24,875 bases of DNA from Desulfuromonadaceae bacterium (GTDB lineage Bacteria; Desulfobacterota; Desulfuromonadia; Desulfuromonadales; SZUA-401), in assembly GCA_003246035.1 (NCBI GenBank), contig QKBP01000113.1, positions 1 through 24,875 on the forward strand, read 5' to 3'. Shown here one piece after another: positions 22,757-24,875 of this stretch; position 1 is the first letter of the stretch; each line of letters starts with the position of its first letter. The position numbers and the translations under genes are program-made. The notes beneath the pieces are model-generated. The model searched no databases, was not told the origin of the DNA, and saw nothing but the letters and a program-made list of their open reading frames with translations.

Positions 22757-24875
22757 CTAGCGTACCTCTACTTCAAAGGACGATAATTCCACATCGATCC
22801 GCGTTCCGACGGGGTCACGCAGGTTGACGCGATCGAATGTAACGGCGCCCCTGCCTGCCTTGGCAGCCTTGAATTTCAAGCTGAAAAGTGACCCGCTGCC
22901 ATCAACTCCGCCCCCTTCAGCACCCTGTTTGTAGCCGATAATCAGCTGTCCACGCGCCGGGTTCGGGCTGACGGTAAAGATCGTCGAGACACCTGCCTGC
23001 CTGAGGAATTCACCTTCCTCAGCGGTGACAAACTCAAGAACCTCGGGGTTGTAGGTCACGAACATGGGCGCGCTGTAGAGCCCTTTGATTTCAGACACCT
23101 GGGCTGTCAGCGTCACAACCTCGTCTAGGTTGGCCAGGGTAGCCCCATCGAAAAAGAGCTTGGGGCGGGTTGCGGCGGCCGGGATCTCCAGCGGCGGGAG
23201 GACCACCTGCTCGACCCCCTCGGGAGCGGGTACGGCTTCTGGGACGTCCTGGGGGGCTTCGAGATCAGCCTGTGGCGCTGCGGGCTCCGGGACCACTTCC
23301 GTTGCCTCGACAGGTGCCGTGGTCACATCCGGTACGGGGAGCTCGGTCGGTACGACCGGTGCGGCCTCTGCAGACGGCGGGAGGCTCAACGGCACCACGG
23401 GTTCCGCTTCGGGGACGATTTCGACCGCAGGGGGCGGCGCCACCGGCAGCCCCTCAGCGGGCACGGCGTCCTGTTCGATGACCGGCGCGCTTTCCCGCAC
23501 GGCCGGCACCGGGGCGATCGGGCGCTGCTCCGCTTCAGATTCGAAACGCTGTGCAAAGGAACCGAAGTTCGGCCCCATCTTCAGATCTTCTTCCCCACCC
23601 GACCAGATCGTCGCAAGTTCGACGCTCGGCAGGCTCAGTTTGCGAACGATGTGGGGTGTGATCGAGAGCAGGATCTCCTGTTTGGTTTCGCTGTCGCTGA
23701 TGCTGGTGAAAAGATTGCCGAGCAGCGGAATGTCGCTCAGAATCGGGAAGCCCTTGCGGTTGTTGGACTCGTTGGTGCGCAGCAGACCGCCGATCACGGT
23801 CTGCTCGCCGTCCTTGAGGGTCAGGACCGTTTGTGCGTTGGTGGTGCGGATTTCCAAGGGGGTCGTCCCGCTGGTCAGCGGCTCAAGCTTGGTCGCATCA
23901 CTAACCTCCAGGGTGACCTTGGTGATGATCGTCCCGTCAAGTTGAATGACCGGCTCCACGTCGAGTTTGACCCCCACGTCGACATACTGGATGTTCTCCG
24001 AGGTCTGATCACCGTTGATGGTCACGGTGATGACCGGTTCGCGGGTCCCGACATGAACCTTGGCCTTCTCCTTGTTCTTCACCCGGATGCGCGGATTGGC
24101 CAGGACTTCAGCGTCGTTAGTGCTTTTGAGCATCTGAAAGGATGCCGTCGGTACGGTATAGAAATCGACAAGGTTGGTGAATCCGTTAATCCCCCTGACC
24201 AGATTGTCCACGGAATCCCCTGAACCGAGGGTGCGATCCAGAATCGTCGTCCCTCCGCGGTTGGCGAACCCGACACTCGCCCCGTAATCACTCAACTCCG
24301 GACCAAAATTTAAATTGTTGGAGCGGGACACAGAGATCAGCTCCAGATCATAGACCACTTCCGAATCGGCACGATCGGCCGCCTCGAGCATCTGTCTGGC
24401 CAGGTTGATGGCCACCGGGGTATCACGCACCACTAATGCGTTCAGTTCCTCGTGGACATAGACTTTGCGCAGGGTAAGCATGGTACGCAGCAGGTTGACT
24501 GCCTTCTTGGCGTCGATGTTGGAGAGGTAGAAGATCTGAACCAGTTGATCCTCGTACTGCTTCTGCTTATCACGGGTGTTGGGATAGATGAGGATCGTTC
24601 TGCTATTCAGGACCTTCATCTCAAGCTGGTTGAGTCGCAGCAGCAACTCCAGCGCCTGGGCGAAGGTGGCTTTCTCGAGGTAGACCGTAAAGCTCTTGGC
24701 GCGGATATCCTCGTCATAAATGAACGTAATGCCCGACAGGCGTGAGATGACGTTGAAGGCGTCCTTGATATCGGTCTTCTTGAACTTGAGGGTGATCGGC
24801 TCGCTCGAATCGAGTTCCAGCTCCTGCCCGGCGACCATGGTCCGATGCACGGCGCTGACCCTCTTCTCGAGCTCC
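22757..24875 (-). CDS. Secretin (GspD/PilQ type) with C-terminal cohesin-like domain, 5' end beyond window
   Basis: At least 705 residues; the frame is open past the right edge, so the true start, signal peptide and any leading domains are missing. Numbering from the GTG at 24850: secretin/TonB short N-terminal domain (about 16-90), an N-domain with VQIFYLSNIDAKKAVNLL (104-121), and the secretin beta-barrel region (about 165-405) with ANPRIRVKNKEKAKVHVG (251-268), DGEQTVIGGLLR (347-358) and the secretin signature FPILSDIPLLGNLF (368-381). Then comes a Pro/Ala/Val/Glu-rich linker (about 440-560) and a cohesin-like beta-sandwich (about 562-697) with MFVTYNPEVLEFV and GSGSLFSLKFKA. It would form the outer-membrane channel for the adjacent pseudopilins. 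The cohesin tail is unusual among secretins. Confidence 0.9.
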   Translation of the reverse strand, partial: ELEKRVSAVHRTMVAGQELELDSSEPITLKFKKTDIKDAFNVISRLSGITFIYDEDIRAKSFTVYLEKATFAQALELLLRLNQLEMKVLNSRTILIYPNTRDKQKQYEDQLVQIFYLSNIDAKKAVNLLRTMLTLRKVYVHEELNALVVRDTPVAINLARQMLEAADRADSEVVYDLELISVSRSNNLNFGPELSDYGASVGFANRGGTTILDRTLGSGDSVDNLVRGINGFTNLVDFYTVPTASFQMLKSTNDAEVLANPRIRVKNKEKAKVHVGTREPVITVTINGDQTSENIQYVDVGVKLDVEPVIQLDGTIITKVTLEVSDATKLEPLTSGTTPLEIRTTNAQTVLTLKDGEQTVIGGLLRTNESNNRKGFPILSDIPLLGNLFTSISDSETKQEILLSITPHIVRKLSLPSVELATIWSGGEEDLKMGPNFGSFAQRFESEAEQRPIAPVPAVRESAPVIEQDAVPAEGLPVAPPPAVEIVPEAEPVVPLSLPPSAEAAPVVPTELPVPDVTTAPVEATEVVPEPAAPQADLEAPQDVPEAVPAPEGVEQVVLPPLEIPAAATRPKLFFDGATLANLDEVVTLTAQVSEIKGLYSAPMFVTYNPEVLEFVTAEEGEFLRQAGVSTIFTVSPNPARGQLIIGYKQGAEGGGVDGSGSLFSLKFKAAKAGRGAVTFDRVNLRDPVGTRIDVELSSFEVEVR

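Noticed and set aside
23085..23945. 286-codon Ser/Thr/Gly-rich plus-strand frame opposite the secretin
   Set aside because: Its repetitive composition is produced by the Pro/Ala-rich linker on the other strand; no start signal or domain is visible.

Overview
The window is a compact, GC-rich piece of a Gram-negative bacterial chromosome made almost entirely of housekeeping genes. Gene content points to the Desulfuromonadales (Geobacter/Desulfuromonas/Pelobacter relatives). The clues are a secretin carrying a C-terminal cohesin-like domain beside OxpG-type pseudopilins, system II (ResB/CcsA) cytochrome c maturation, and a biotin operon with a BirA-type operator. The taxonomic call is inference from gene families, not from a search. 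Genes are tightly packed, and many neighbours overlap by four bases (GTGA or ATGA). No gap exceeds about 130 bp. I saw no tRNA, rRNA, insertion sequence, phage gene or CRISPR array.

Left part (1-5400). A partial SAM methyltransferase and a DUF1330 protein run leftward. A ZIP-family metal transporter runs rightward. Then comes a leftward biotin operon, bioW-bioF-bioH-bioC, in which all three junctions are 4-nt overlaps. It starts under a 12-bp inverted repeat that matches a BirA operator. Its striking feature is that it encodes two alternative sources of the pimeloyl group: BioW (activates free pimelate) and BioC plus BioH (make pimeloyl-ACP from the fatty-acid pathway).

Middle (5400-10000). 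A divergent pair encodes a CcsA-like and a ResB-like cytochrome c biogenesis protein; the CcsA-like one has an altered WWD motif. Next are a response-regulator/GAF protein whose receiver lacks the phosphoacceptor Asp, an abutting exported glutaredoxin-like protein, and a convergent Old Yellow Enzyme oxidoreductase.

Right-centre (9900-16600). A leftward operon xseA - M23 peptidase - xseB - ispA - dxs, closed by a clear rho-independent terminator, combines exonuclease VII, a periplasmic LytM peptidase and isoprenoid precursor synthesis. Divergent from it, behind a strong sigma-70-like promoter, is a ParA/MinD-type ATPase with an extra C-terminal half containing a Cys2/His-Cys motif.

Right end (16500-24875). 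A single leftward gene string comprises secretin-cohesin (runs off the window), two pseudopilins, ftsE, ftsX, envC, ctpA and a YibQ-type deacetylase-fold protein. The ftsEX-envC part controls septal peptidoglycan hydrolysis. CtpA and YibQ are envelope-processing proteins. The secretin and pseudopilins belong to a type II secretion-like machine whose remaining parts would lie upstream, outside the window.

The most rewarding items are the dual-route biotin operon with its operator, the cohesin-tailed secretin with a 10-G tract in a neighbouring pseudopilin, the ParA fusion, and the degenerate receiver and WWD proteins. I did not find an obviously new multi-gene defence or mobile system here.
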